Assembly: GCA_023134675.1 (NCBI GenBank)
Contig: JAGLUQ010000072.1
Location: 1-5,582, forward strand
Reading direction: 5' to 3'
DNA: 5,582 nucleotides
From: Candidatus Aenigmatarchaeota archaeon
Lineage (GTDB): Archaea; EX4484-52; GLR71
The notes beneath the pieces are model-generated. The model was not told where the DNA came from. It worked only from the letters and a program-made list of their open reading frames with translations, and ran no database searches. Of this stretch, positions 1 to 5,530 are shown in pieces (the stretch's first letter is position 1; the number at the start of each line of letters is the position of its first letter). A program made the position numbers and the translations under genes.

Positions 1-461
1 CTGATAATCTTCCCGGTTATTTCATTAAGGGTGAAAATCCTGCAGGCTTTTTTAATCTTACAAAATATTTTATAGATCTGACTGTTCTTGACAGATTTAT
101 TGTAAATGAACCTTTTAGGGAAAACATAGACGCTATTATTTTTGAGCATTCCTACAAAGAAAAAGATTTTACTCAATGGAATCTAATTTATTTTTATGGA
201 ATGCATCTTGGATATAACATCTTTGATAATGAAAAATTTAGGATTCTGAAATATTTTATTGATCATGAACTTACGCTCTTAAGAAGCGAAAAAATAATCT
301 CCAAGACACAGAAGGAAAAAGCAAAAGAACCAAACTCATTTCGCCTGATAGCCCCCAAAAAACTTTTTAGTCGGATAAATGATAACATATCAGCCTTGTC
401 TTCAAAAGCTACATCTTCTCCGGAGACTCTATTTCCAGAAGACCTAACCCCGTCCTTATGA
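1..461 (+). CDS. 3' part of an unrecognised AT-rich protein gene
   Basis: The reading frame is open from position 3 to a TGA at 459-461, so at least 152 residues of a protein that begins beyond the left edge. An internal ATG at 201 is not needed as a start, because the frame is open well upstream of it. The residues are rich in Phe, Tyr, Ile, Asn and Lys. I see no signal peptide, membrane span, cysteine pair or family motif, and I do not recognise it. After about residue 95 it becomes Lys/Glu-rich (SEKIISKTQKEKAKEP), which may be a linker. The last 17 codons lie antisense to the end of argS and read as a Ser/Pro/Thr-rich tail, so the ancestral C-terminus may have been shorter. GC over the first 300 bases is about 28% by hand count, well below argS. 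The frame is probably real because it is long and open in an AT-rich stretch where stops are expected, but its function is unknown. Confidence 0.6.
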   Translation, partial: DNLPGYFIKGENPAGFFNLTKYFIDLTVLDRFIVNEPFRENIDAIIFEHSYKEKDFTQWNLIYFYGMHLGYNIFDNEKFRILKYFIDHELTLLRSEKIISKTQKEKAKEPNSFRLIAPKKLFSRINDNISALSSKATSSPETLFPEDLTPSL

Positions 462-2193
462 CCTGCGCAACAGACAATACAAGCGCAAGCCTTGCATCCC
501 TCAAACCCGCATCGCCTTTGAGGATATGGGTAGAATTGTAGAAATTATTGAATTCCTGCGCCAGCTCAAAAAGATAGTTGCAGATTATGTGCGGCGATAT
601 ATTCTTTCCGGTAGATAATACAATATGAGGGTACTCGGCAAGCCTCTTGACTATCGCCTGCTCTCTCTCCCCCGCAAGCGCAGAAGCATCACATTTTTTA
701 ATCTTCCCTGCCTTTCTCAATATGCTTTTCGCCCGCGCGTAAGTATACTGTATATATGGTGCGGAATTGCCGTTGAAATCCAGCGCCTCATCCATATCAA
801 AAGTCACGCTCTTTCTCGCCTCAACCTTGAGTATAGAGTATATCACAGCACCTTTCCCGACAGCCTCAGCAATCTTTTTCTTCTCAGTCTCGGAAAGCTC
901 CGGGCTCTTCTCGCACACGACTTCGTATGCCTTCTTTATCGCCTCATCAAACACATAATCAAATGTGATATATCTGCCTCTCCTGCCTGACATCTTGACT
1001 CCCGGCAGGCTCACAAGCCCGTATGACAGATGATACAGGTTATCAGCATACTTCTTGCCCATTATCTTAAGCGCAGTCTTAAGCTGCTGCTGCGGCAGTT
1101 CCTGCTCGCATGCAATGACATTTATAGCCTTATCTGCCTTCACCTTCTCAAACTTCCATATAGAATATGCAATATCTCTTGTAAGATACAATGTGGTCCC
1201 GTCAGACCTGACAAGGACAGTCGAAGGCATATCATATTTTTCAAGATCAATTATCCATGTGCCCTGATCTGTCTTCTTGAGTGCCTTCCTCTTCTTGAGC
1301 CCGTCAATGACCTTGCTGGCGCCGCCATCTATTATAAACATAGACTCGTAATCGTATGAATCAAACTTTATGTCCATTCTTGCAAATGTCTTCTTGAACC
1401 CTTCCGTGCAAAGGTCGCCCACTTCCTTGAAAAGCCTGGATGTCTCCCTGTCGCCTGCCTCAATTTTCTGGAGCATCTCTTTGGTCTGTCTCTCCATATC
1501 TTTTTCGCCGGCAAGAACAGAATCAAGCTTCCCGTACATATCAGGCCATTTATCCTTAAGCTCTTTCTTGACATCAGCATCGTCAGCCATGAAAGCAGAG
1601 GTTATGGCATATATCTTGCCCATCCATACATCCGGCCTCTCGGTAACCTTCCTGTCCTTGAGTTTCTTGTACCCGAAAGCCACTTTAGCGACCTGAAGTC
1701 CTATATCATTCATGTAATAGTGCGAGACCACCTTGTAATCCAGCATAGAGTACAGGTTGGTCAGTGATTTACCAAGTATAGCATTTCTTGCAGAGCCTAT
1801 ATGAAGCGGGTGTATAGGATTCGCAGACACATACTCTACTATCAGTTTCTTCTTCTTGCCTTCATCACAGGAGCCGTACCTGTCTTTCATCTTCTCTATA
1901 TCTTCAGCAACACTCTTGGCAAGCTTTTCAGGGTCAATGTAGAAATTAAGATAAGGTCCAAGAATCGCGCATCTTTCAATAATCCCTTTTCCCATAATCT
2001 TTTTGTCAATCTTTGCCTTGAGTTCTGATGCAATATCACCAGGACTTTTCTTAAGCTCTTTTGACAGCGCAAAGCACGGGAAAGATATGTCTGCATCAAT
2101 GTTCTTCGGAGGCTTCTCAATCCTTGCATCCTTCACCCCGGCAGATTTCAGAAGCGTTATTGCCTCTTTCTCTGCAATATCATAAGCATACAT
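409..2193 (-). CDS. argS: Arginyl-tRNA synthetase (class Ia), archaeal type
   Basis: This cytoplasmic enzyme charges tRNA-Arg with arginine using ATP. The 594 residues are full length for the family. Domains in order: an N-terminal Add-1-like tRNA D-loop-binding domain (about 1-110), a Rossmann catalytic core with a HIGH-type motif, a class I signature KMSGRRG at 400-406, and a C-terminal DALR anticodon-binding helical domain (about 475-594). The ATP site reads HPLHIGSARNA around 128-138, so the usual last His of HIGH is Ser134. Other family blocks are SDGTTLYLTRDIAYSIWKFE near 330-349, NGNSAPYIQYTYARAKSIL near 474-492, and the typical end GLLEIESPEKM. The ATG at 2193 is chosen because the N-terminal domain begins at once and TGAT lies three bases upstream. 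The gene lies 76 nt downstream of the aMBF1 gene on the same strand, with its own TATA-like box. Its 3' end overlaps the convergent left-edge frame by 53 nt. Confidence 0.97.
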   Translation of the reverse strand: MYAYDIAEKEAITLLKSAGVKDARIEKPPKNIDADISFPCFALSKELKKSPGDIASELKAKIDKKIMGKGIIERCAILGPYLNFYIDPEKLAKSVAEDIEKMKDRYGSCDEGKKKKLIVEYVSANPIHPLHIGSARNAILGKSLTNLYSMLDYKVVSHYYMNDIGLQVAKVAFGYKKLKDRKVTERPDVWMGKIYAITSAFMADDADVKKELKDKWPDMYGKLDSVLAGEKDMERQTKEMLQKIEAGDRETSRLFKEVGDLCTEGFKKTFARMDIKFDSYDYESMFIIDGGASKVIDGLKKRKALKKTDQGTWIIDLEKYDMPSTVLVRSDGTTLYLTRDIAYSIWKFEKVKADKAINVIACEQELPQQQLKTALKIMGKKYADNLYHLSYGLVSLPGVKMSGRRGRYITFDYVFDEAIKKAYEVVCEKSPELSETEKKKIAEAVGKGAVIYSILKVEARKSVTFDMDEALDFNGNSAPYIQYTYARAKSILRKAGKIKKCDASALAGEREQAIVKRLAEYPHIVLSTGKNISPHIICNYLFELAQEFNNFYNSTHILKGDAGLRDARLALVLSVAQVIRTGLGLLEIESPEKM

Positions 2194-2240
2194 AGTATCA
2201 ATCTGTTTTTGTGCAGAAATCTATTTAAGATATAAGTGAA
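2194..2240 (-). promoter_or_regulatory. argS promoter and Shine-Dalgarno
   Basis: Read on the minus strand, CTTATATCTTAAATAG (2236 down to 2221) is an AT-rich archaeal TATA-like element about 30-40 nt before the argS ATG. That would place a start of transcription near 2200-2206 and leave a very short leader. TGAT at 2200-2197, three bases before the ATG, matches the end of the Shine-Dalgarno consensus GGAGGTGAT. The box is assigned by eye; no transcript start is known. Confidence 0.5.
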
Positions 2241-2250
2241 ATGCTTAAAG

Positions 2251-2269
2251 AAAAAGTGATATCAAAAAA
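2251..2269 (-). terminator. Oligo-T terminator after the aMBF1 gene
   Basis: On the minus strand the TAA stop of the aMBF1 gene is followed at once by T6 (2269-2264), then GATATCAC, then T5 (2255-2251) and a further T-rich stretch. Archaeal RNA polymerase terminates on oligo-T tracts without needing a hairpin. This supports aMBF1 and argS being at least partly separate transcripts. Confidence 0.5.
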
Positions 2270-2809
2270 TTATTTGCTTTTCTTTATCTTGATTGCGTCA
2301 GCAAGCGTGTATACCAAGCTTTCTTTATGTCTTGACATACCGTTCCTGCTTCTATTCCTTCGTTCGCCATCCTTTCCGTCAGACTCTCTAGGTTTCTTGT
2401 TGTTGACAACATTGCCGTCCTTGTCAAGCTGTTCAATCTTGTTGATTATCCGTATCTTAAGCTTTTTTTCAATCTTTTTAGCAAGACCCAGGCGCGGTTT
2501 AAGATCATTGTGCTCAATCTTCTGTATCACAGAACTGTGCTCGTTGACCATCAGGCCGAAATCTTTCTGTGTTATGTCTGCTTTCTCACGCGCTTTCTTG
2601 ATAATGTCCCCGAAATCATCCACAAACTCAAAATTGACCTTAGGCAGTTCCGGCCTCTTCTTGAAATCCTTTTTAAAATTCTTTCTGGGTCCGTACGATC
2701 CTCCTTCTTTTTTACCAGGCACGCACGAGTAGCACGCTTCAATGTCTGCACCTTCAAGGCTAGTTTTTCTGGTCTCCCGTGTGCTTCCGCAGATGTCGCA
2801 TGCTCCCAT
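2270..2809 (-). CDS. mbf1: Archaeal multiprotein bridging factor 1 (aMBF1), zinc ribbon plus HTH
   Basis: This is a 179-residue homologue of aMBF1. An N-terminal zinc ribbon uses C4-x2-C7 and C26-x2-C29. A basic Gly/Lys-rich linker (about 30-57) follows. A Cro/XRE-type helix-turn-helix spans about 63-122 (DIIKKAREKADITQKDFGLM then SSVIQKIEHNDLKP). A charged low-complexity stretch around 130-160 precedes the family C-terminal signature YTLADAIKIKKSK (167-179). Eukaryotic MBF1 bridges activators to TBP and also protects reading frame on stalled ribosomes. The archaeal form is reported to associate with the small ribosomal subunit, so a role in translation is as likely as one in transcription. 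The start at 2809 puts the zinc ribbon at the N-terminus and has TGAT three bases upstream. The gene is divergent from the methyltransferase and precedes argS. The low-complexity insert makes it slightly longer than many homologues. Confidence 0.93.
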   Translation of the reverse strand: MGACDICGSTRETRKTSLEGADIEACYSCVPGKKEGGSYGPRKNFKKDFKKRPELPKVNFEFVDDFGDIIKKAREKADITQKDFGLMVNEHSSVIQKIEHNDLKPRLGLAKKIEKKLKIRIINKIEQLDKDGNVVNNKKPRESDGKDGERRNRSRNGMSRHKESLVYTLADAIKIKKSK

Positions 2810-2911
2810 TAAATCAACTGTATCTTTGTTTTTTTGTTTCTCATAAGAAAGAGACTAATATGAATTTACAGCAAAGCTTTTTAAGCTTTACGCAGGAAGG
2901 GAGACAAATAC
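2810..2911. promoter_or_regulatory. Divergent promoter region between aMBF1 and the methyltransferase, with an inverted repeat
   Basis: The AT-rich gap holds GTTGAT three bases before the aMBF1 ATG (minus strand, 2818-2813). Next comes a short inverted repeat TTTCT-CATA-AGAAA around 2837-2850. At 2873-2889 lies a perfect inverted repeat, AAAGCTT-TTT-AAGCTTT. The centre of the latter, CTTTTTAAG (2877-2885), also resembles a TATA box for + strand transcription starting near 2907-2911, so the repeat could be a promoter with an overlapping operator. The assignment is by eye. Confidence 0.35.
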
Positions 2912-2959
2912 ATGATATCCTGCAAAACATTTATCAATATCCGGTCAATATCTGTTTAT

Positions 2960-3607
2960 ATGGCAGGTAAAGATGCAGAGGTCAAGAGAAAGGTGAGAGA
3001 GACATATGATTATATCTCTGACCATTTCAACGTCACCAGAAACTATATGTGGAAAGAATGCGCAGGCTTCATAGAGAAGGCACCGGAAGCTTCAGCATTC
3101 CTTGATGTCGGATGCGGCAACGGCAGGAACAGTTTTCATGCTCTAAAACACAGCTTCAGTGTGGTCAGCTGCGACATATCATCAGCCCAGCTTAAGGTCG
3201 TCAGGACAAAAGCAGGGAATGACAGCCGCAATCTTCATCTTGTCCAGTGCGACGCCTCATCCCTTCCTTTAAAGCCTGCTTCTTTTGACCATGTTCTCTT
3301 CATAGCAGCGATCCATCACCTTCCGACAGAGAAAGAGCGGATAGAAAGCCTTGAAGAGATAGGAAGAGTTCTTAAGCCGGAAGGAAAAGTCCTTGTCAGT
3401 GCCTGGGCCTTTGACCAGCCAAGATTTAAAGGCATAAATGAAGAGAAAAGAGACATCATCCTCAAGTGGGATAAGAGATACGACAGGTTCTATCACCTCT
3501 TCTGCAAAGGCGAGCTTGAAGATATCTGCAGGAAGGCAGGTTTTGATATAATTTCATCTTTTCGGGCTCAAGATAACTATTATGTCGAGATGTCCAAAAG
3601 ATATTAA
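2960..3607 (+). CDS. Trm9/ALKBH8-like SAM-dependent tRNA methyltransferase
   Basis: This class I methyltransferase has 215 residues from the ATG at 2960. An N-terminal block, KRKVRETYDYISDHFNVTRNYMW (9-31), matches the Trm9-type Y..I..HF..TR...W pattern. SAM motif I is LDVGCGNGRN (48-57), the motif II acid is D72, and D98 lies in CDASSLP. Motif IV is FDHVLFIAAIHHL (109-121), followed by GRVLKPEGKVLVSAWAFDQ. The C-terminal RFYHLFCKGELEDICRKAGF (176-195) is also Trm9-like. Eukaryotic Trm9 with its activator Trm112 methylates carboxymethyl-uridine at tRNA position 34. The archaeal substrate is inferred, not shown, and no Trm112 is visible here. An in-frame ATG at 2912 would add 16 residues (MISCKTFINIRSISVY) unlike the family and is preceded by GGGAG. 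I prefer 2960 on homology, though neither start has the TGAT signal used by its neighbours. The zinc-ribbon/Hsp20 gene follows 24 nt downstream. Confidence 0.88.
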   Translation: MAGKDAEVKRKVRETYDYISDHFNVTRNYMWKECAGFIEKAPEASAFLDVGCGNGRNSFHALKHSFSVVSCDISSAQLKVVRTKAGNDSRNLHLVQCDASSLPLKPASFDHVLFIAAIHHLPTEKERIESLEEIGRVLKPEGKVLVSAWAFDQPRFKGINEEKRDIILKWDKRYDRFYHLFCKGELEDICRKAGFDIISSFRAQDNYYVEMSKRY

Positions 3608-3613
3608 TATCTT
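3598..3613 (+). promoter_or_regulatory. 16-bp perfect palindrome, candidate TATA box/operator
   Basis: AAGATATTAATATCTT is a perfect palindrome spanning the last codons and TAA stop of the methyltransferase gene. Its TATTAATAT core is centred 26-27 nt before the ATG at 3632. That is the usual archaeal distance from TATA box to transcription start, so it could drive a leaderless mRNA for the zinc-ribbon/Hsp20 gene, which has no Shine-Dalgarno. It may instead be a dimeric regulator site or a chance AT palindrome. Confidence 0.4.
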
Positions 3614-3631
3614 CTCATCCATACTATATCT

Positions 3632-4348
3632 ATGGTAGAGATGTATTGCCACAGATGCGGAAAGAAAGTAGATGAGCACTGGGACTTCTGCCCGTCATGC
3701 GGTGCTAAAGTGATGAGGCCTGTGAAGTTCGAAAGGCCGTCTCCATTGTTCTCTTCAGATAATATTTTCAGCTCTTTCAAAAAACAGCTTGACGAGATGA
3801 ACAGGCTTATGTCTATGGATATGAAAAATATGGAAAAAGACTTTGAGGTCTTTGACCTTAAGAACGGTTCCGAGCCGAAGATAAAAAGGAACGGTTTCAG
3901 TGTATCCATAAGGTCTGGCACAGACAGGAAACCGCAGATCAACATAAAGACATTCGGCGATGTTGACAAGAAAAAGCTTCATGAAGAGCTAAGTAAGCGT
4001 TTTGGTATAAAGCTTCAGAATATGCCAGAGAAAACAGGAGCGATAAAGGCAGAACTTCCGGCAGAAAAGATGCAGGGATCCAAAATAAAAGAGATGCCCA
4101 AAATCACAGAAGAGCCAAAGACTGACATAAAGCGCCTGCCTGATAAGATAATCATAGAGACAAATCTCCCTGATGTCGAGTCCGAAGATGATATAATAGT
4201 CCATACTCTTCCCGAATCAATCGAGCTTAAAGCCATAGGAAAAAAGAAGATGTATTTCAGGATAATGCAGATTCCTAAAGGCTGGCAGCTTATATCAAAG
4301 ACATTTAAGGACAGCAAGCTAAAGCTTGAGTTTAGGCCCCGCAGCTAG
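3632..4348 (+). CDS. Zinc-ribbon protein with a C-terminal Hsp20/alpha-crystallin-like domain
   Basis: The protein has 238 residues. The N-terminus is a zinc ribbon, YCHRCGKK then FCPSCGAK, with ligands C6, C9, C20 and C23. A linker rich in Met, Lys and Asp (about 40-80) follows. The block NGFSVSIRSGTDRKPQINIKTFGDV (87-111) resembles the G-[FY]-S-x-x-I-x-G-x-D-x-K-P-x-I-x-x-FG-[ND]-V segment that precedes the crystallin domain in archaeal Hsp20/GvpH-like proteins. A charged linker (about 130-168) leads to a beta-rich domain (about 168-235), KIIIETNLPDVESEDDIIVHT to LKLEFRPR. This aligns by eye with the alpha-crystallin pattern of a LPGV-like turn and a final hydrophobic strand. Likely role: a cytoplasmic small heat-shock-like holdase or adaptor in which the zinc ribbon adds a binding surface. 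An alternative start at 3641 loses three residues. It probably shares a transcript with the methyltransferase or starts from the palindrome. Its 3' end overlaps the HD gene by 30 nt. Confidence 0.75.
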   Translation: MVEMYCHRCGKKVDEHWDFCPSCGAKVMRPVKFERPSPLFSSDNIFSSFKKQLDEMNRLMSMDMKNMEKDFEVFDLKNGSEPKIKRNGFSVSIRSGTDRKPQINIKTFGDVDKKKLHEELSKRFGIKLQNMPEKTGAIKAELPAEKMQGSKIKEMPKITEEPKTDIKRLPDKIIIETNLPDVESEDDIIVHTLPESIELKAIGKKKMYFRIMQIPKGWQLISKTFKDSKLKLEFRPRS

Positions 4349-4948
4349 TTTCTTGTTATACCTGCCTACATATATTTTGAACTCTTCCATACCTTTTTCC
4401 CCAGTCATGCTCTCAATCCTCCTGTTGAATTCCTCAGTCTGCCTTCTGTATTCTTCACCCATCTCGCTGCCGAACCTCTCCTCAACAGCTTTTGAATCTT
4501 TTAAAGTGTGCTTTCCTGTCTTATTATCAAAGAAATCAAGATTATCGCAATAGCACAGTATCCTCTCCTCAATAGTTTTTGGTATAAGGTCTCTGCTCAC
4601 GAGTCCCAGCCGTATCGACTCTTCCCTGCTGATACCCACACCGATATGCCTCTCAGCAGCCCTTGCCTCCCTTTCAAGACCTTTTTCCTTAAGATACTTT
4701 GCTCCTTCAACACCATGCCTGACACTTTCCTTTGCAGTCGCATAGCCGATATCATGCAATAGGCAGGCAGTGCTCAAAAGCTTAAGATCTATATTCTCTC
4801 CTCTTTCAATCATCTTTCCTGCAAGAAAAAGCGATAAGTCTCTGACTATTATCACATGGTCAAGAATACTATGCCTCCAGTCCTTCCTGTATTTTAAAAA
4901 CCTTTTTTCTAAAAGGTCAAGCGCATCCTTATCAGATATCTCTGCCAT
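4319..4948 (-). CDS. HD-domain (HDIG-type) predicted metal-dependent phosphohydrolase
   Basis: The protein has 209 residues. The metal-site residues expected of an HD phosphohydrolase are present: H31 (LDHVIIVRDL), H65-D66 (CLLHDIGYAT), H78 (RHGVEGAKYL), H101 (AERHIGVGI) and D135 (YCDNLDFFD). The spacing, and the block ERHIGVGISREESIRLGL to IPKTIEERILCYCDNL, recall the archaeal HDIG proteins grouped as TIGR00295, judged from memory. Such proteins are predicted to hydrolyse a nucleotide or other phosphoester, but the substrate is unknown. The C-terminal third is helical and charged. The ATG at 4948 is preceded by TGAT-ACT, and the 12 bases covering the start and upstream site are identical to those of argS. 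The gene is convergent with the zinc-ribbon/Hsp20 gene, so its last nine codons plus stop overlap that gene's 3' end. Confidence 0.87.
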   Translation of the reverse strand: MAEISDKDALDLLEKRFLKYRKDWRHSILDHVIIVRDLSLFLAGKMIERGENIDLKLLSTACLLHDIGYATAKESVRHGVEGAKYLKEKGLEREARAAERHIGVGISREESIRLGLVSRDLIPKTIEERILCYCDNLDFFDNKTGKHTLKDSKAVEERFGSEMGEEYRRQTEEFNRRIESMTGEKGMEEFKIYVGRYNKKLAAGPKLKL

Positions 4949-5091
4949 AGTATCAATTATAGAAATCAGTATTTATTTGTTAGGTTATCAGCTCGCCCAT
5001 CAGTCATCATATATTCAGGTCACCTCGCGATGTTCATCATCTAACCCTTATATACTTCTAAGGATAATTTTAAATATAGCAGGTGATACTC
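4949..5091. promoter_or_regulatory. Divergent promoter region between the HD gene and the small zinc protein
   Basis: On the minus strand AAATAAATACT (about 4978-4968) is a TATA-like stretch before the HD gene start, with TGAT at 4955-4952. On the plus strand CTTATATA (5047-5054) is a good TATA-like box about 42 nt before the TTG at 5092. A second AT-rich run, TTTTAAATATA, lies near 5068-5078. The Shine-Dalgarno AGGTGAT is at 5081-5087. I see no convincing gene in this gap. Confidence 0.45.
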
Positions 5092-5274
5092 TTGACAGAT
5101 AATACGAATGTCTATATAAGATGCAAGTGCGGCCATACATGGCAGGATACAGGCTCTGAACTGAAAAAAGACATTGTAGTAACTTCAGGCACGATTGAAG
5201 AGATAAAGTTCACAGTAGACTACAAGTGCGATAAATGCGGAAAGGAAGTGTCTGCATGTATCTATGTACGGTAA
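5092..5274 (+). CDS. Small double zinc-knuckle protein, unrecognised
   Basis: This 60-residue protein has one cysteine cluster near each end. C11-K-C13-G-H15-T-W comes first, then a beta-like middle (DIVVTSGTIEEIKFTVDY). After that come C46-x2-C49-G and C56 in the closing strand. C11, C13, C46 and C49 could bind one zinc, with H15 or C56 as spare ligands. The CxC in place of the usual CxxC is unusual. The TTG at 5092 is chosen because AGGTGAT (5081-5087) sits four bases upstream. The in-frame GTG at 5083 lies inside that Shine-Dalgarno and would add only MIL. It could be a single-domain zinc ribbon for nucleic-acid or protein binding. It does not look like Trm112, which lacks this layout. I do not recognise the family. 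It stands alone between the HD gene and a structured intergenic region. Confidence 0.75.
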   Translation: MTDNTNVYIRCKCGHTWQDTGSELKKDIVVTSGTIEEIKFTVDYKCDKCGKEVSACIYVR

Positions 5275-5293
5275 CCCATAGAAGAAAGAAGTT

Positions 5294-5360
5294 GCCGGCA
5301 AAAAGATTTCTTAAAATTGATACGCTTGAAAGTCAAGCAGCTTTTAATTCTTTTGCCGGC
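5294..5360. repeat. 67-nt nested inverted repeat, possible structured RNA or bidirectional terminator
   Basis: The outer arms GCCGGCAAAA (5294-5303) and TTTTGCCGGC (5351-5360) pair perfectly over 10 bp, and extend two more pairs (GA/TC) if one A is bulged. Inside, TTAAAA (5311-5316) pairs with TTTTAA (5342-5347). At the tip, GCTTGA (5324-5329) pairs with TCAAGC (5333-5338) around a 3-nt AAG loop. All three stems nest in one hairpin. It starts 20 nt after the stop of the small zinc protein, and TTTT follows it on the plus strand. It may be a 3' UTR structure, a terminator or a small RNA. The strand is undetermined. Confidence 0.5.
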
Positions 5361-5391
5361 TTTTCAGACAATATTCTTCCGATGATGGGGG

Positions 5392-5412
5392 TTTGGAAAA
5401 TCCAAAAAAAAA
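5392..5412 (-). terminator. T9 terminator of the 35-aa ORF transcript, next to a short hairpin
   Basis: On the minus strand, ten bases after the TGA of the 35-codon ORF, there is an uninterrupted T9 (5412-5404), a typical archaeal oligo-T terminator. The T tract overlaps a small inverted repeat, TTTGGA (5392-5397) and TCCAAA (5401-5406), with a 3-nt loop. Confidence 0.55.
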
Positions 5413-5422
5413 TGATATATAA

Positions 5423-5530
5423 TCACTCAAGCCAAGCAAGAGCCATTGCCTGTGCGACCTGATTATCCCTTTGCCTTTGCTTAAGAAGGTCTGTCCATTT
5501 AGTCACAAGATCATTTTGATACCTGTTCAT
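5423..5530 (-). CDS. 35-aa microprotein, start-stop coupled to the upstream gene
   Basis: The ORF encodes 35 residues, MNRYQNDLVTKWTDLLKQRQ then RDNQVAQAMALAWLE, ending in TGA at 5425-5423. It is short enough for standard gene callers to miss. The Shine-Dalgarno GGGGGTGAT (minus strand, 5542-5534) sits three bases before the ATG and is the strongest in the window. The ATG overlaps the TGA of the preceding gene (ATGA), and a T9 tract follows the stop. The peptide looks like a single amphipathic helix with no membrane span or cysteine. I do not recognise it. Translational coupling suggests it acts with, or regulates, the product of the gene beyond the right edge. Confidence 0.6.
   Translation of the reverse strand: MNRYQNDLVTKWTDLLKQRQRDNQVAQAMALAWLE

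Noticed and set aside
357..368. A6-C-T5 run as a terminator for argS or the left-edge gene
   Set aside because: It is symmetrical and lies inside the left-edge coding frame, about 47 nt beyond the argS stop. It could serve argS, but the support is too weak to list.
2912..2959. Upstream ATG start of the methyltransferase
   Set aside because: It adds 16 hydrophobic residues outside the Trm9 alignment. It remains possible because GGGAG lies before it, but family comparison favours 2960.
4990..5045. Repeated TCATC/GATG words between the HD gene and the small zinc gene as an operator
   Set aside because: The words are short, irregularly spaced and not clearly palindromic beyond four bases.
5092..5274. 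The small zinc protein as the Trm112 partner of the Trm9-like enzyme
   Set aside because: Trm112 has a different layout, with an LxCPxC-like start and a C-terminal hydrophobic strand; the CxC cluster and length do not match, so the pairing is not supported.
5378..5390. GATGATGG resembling a box C of a C/D guide RNA
   Set aside because: The box C consensus is RUGAUGA and the last base differs; I see no matching D box (CUGA) at a suitable distance.
5235..5462. A 75-codon + strand frame overlapping the end of the small zinc gene and the hairpin region
   Set aside because: It starts inside a well-supported gene without a Shine-Dalgarno, reads through inverted repeats and an A9 tract, and is antisense to the better supported 35-aa ORF.
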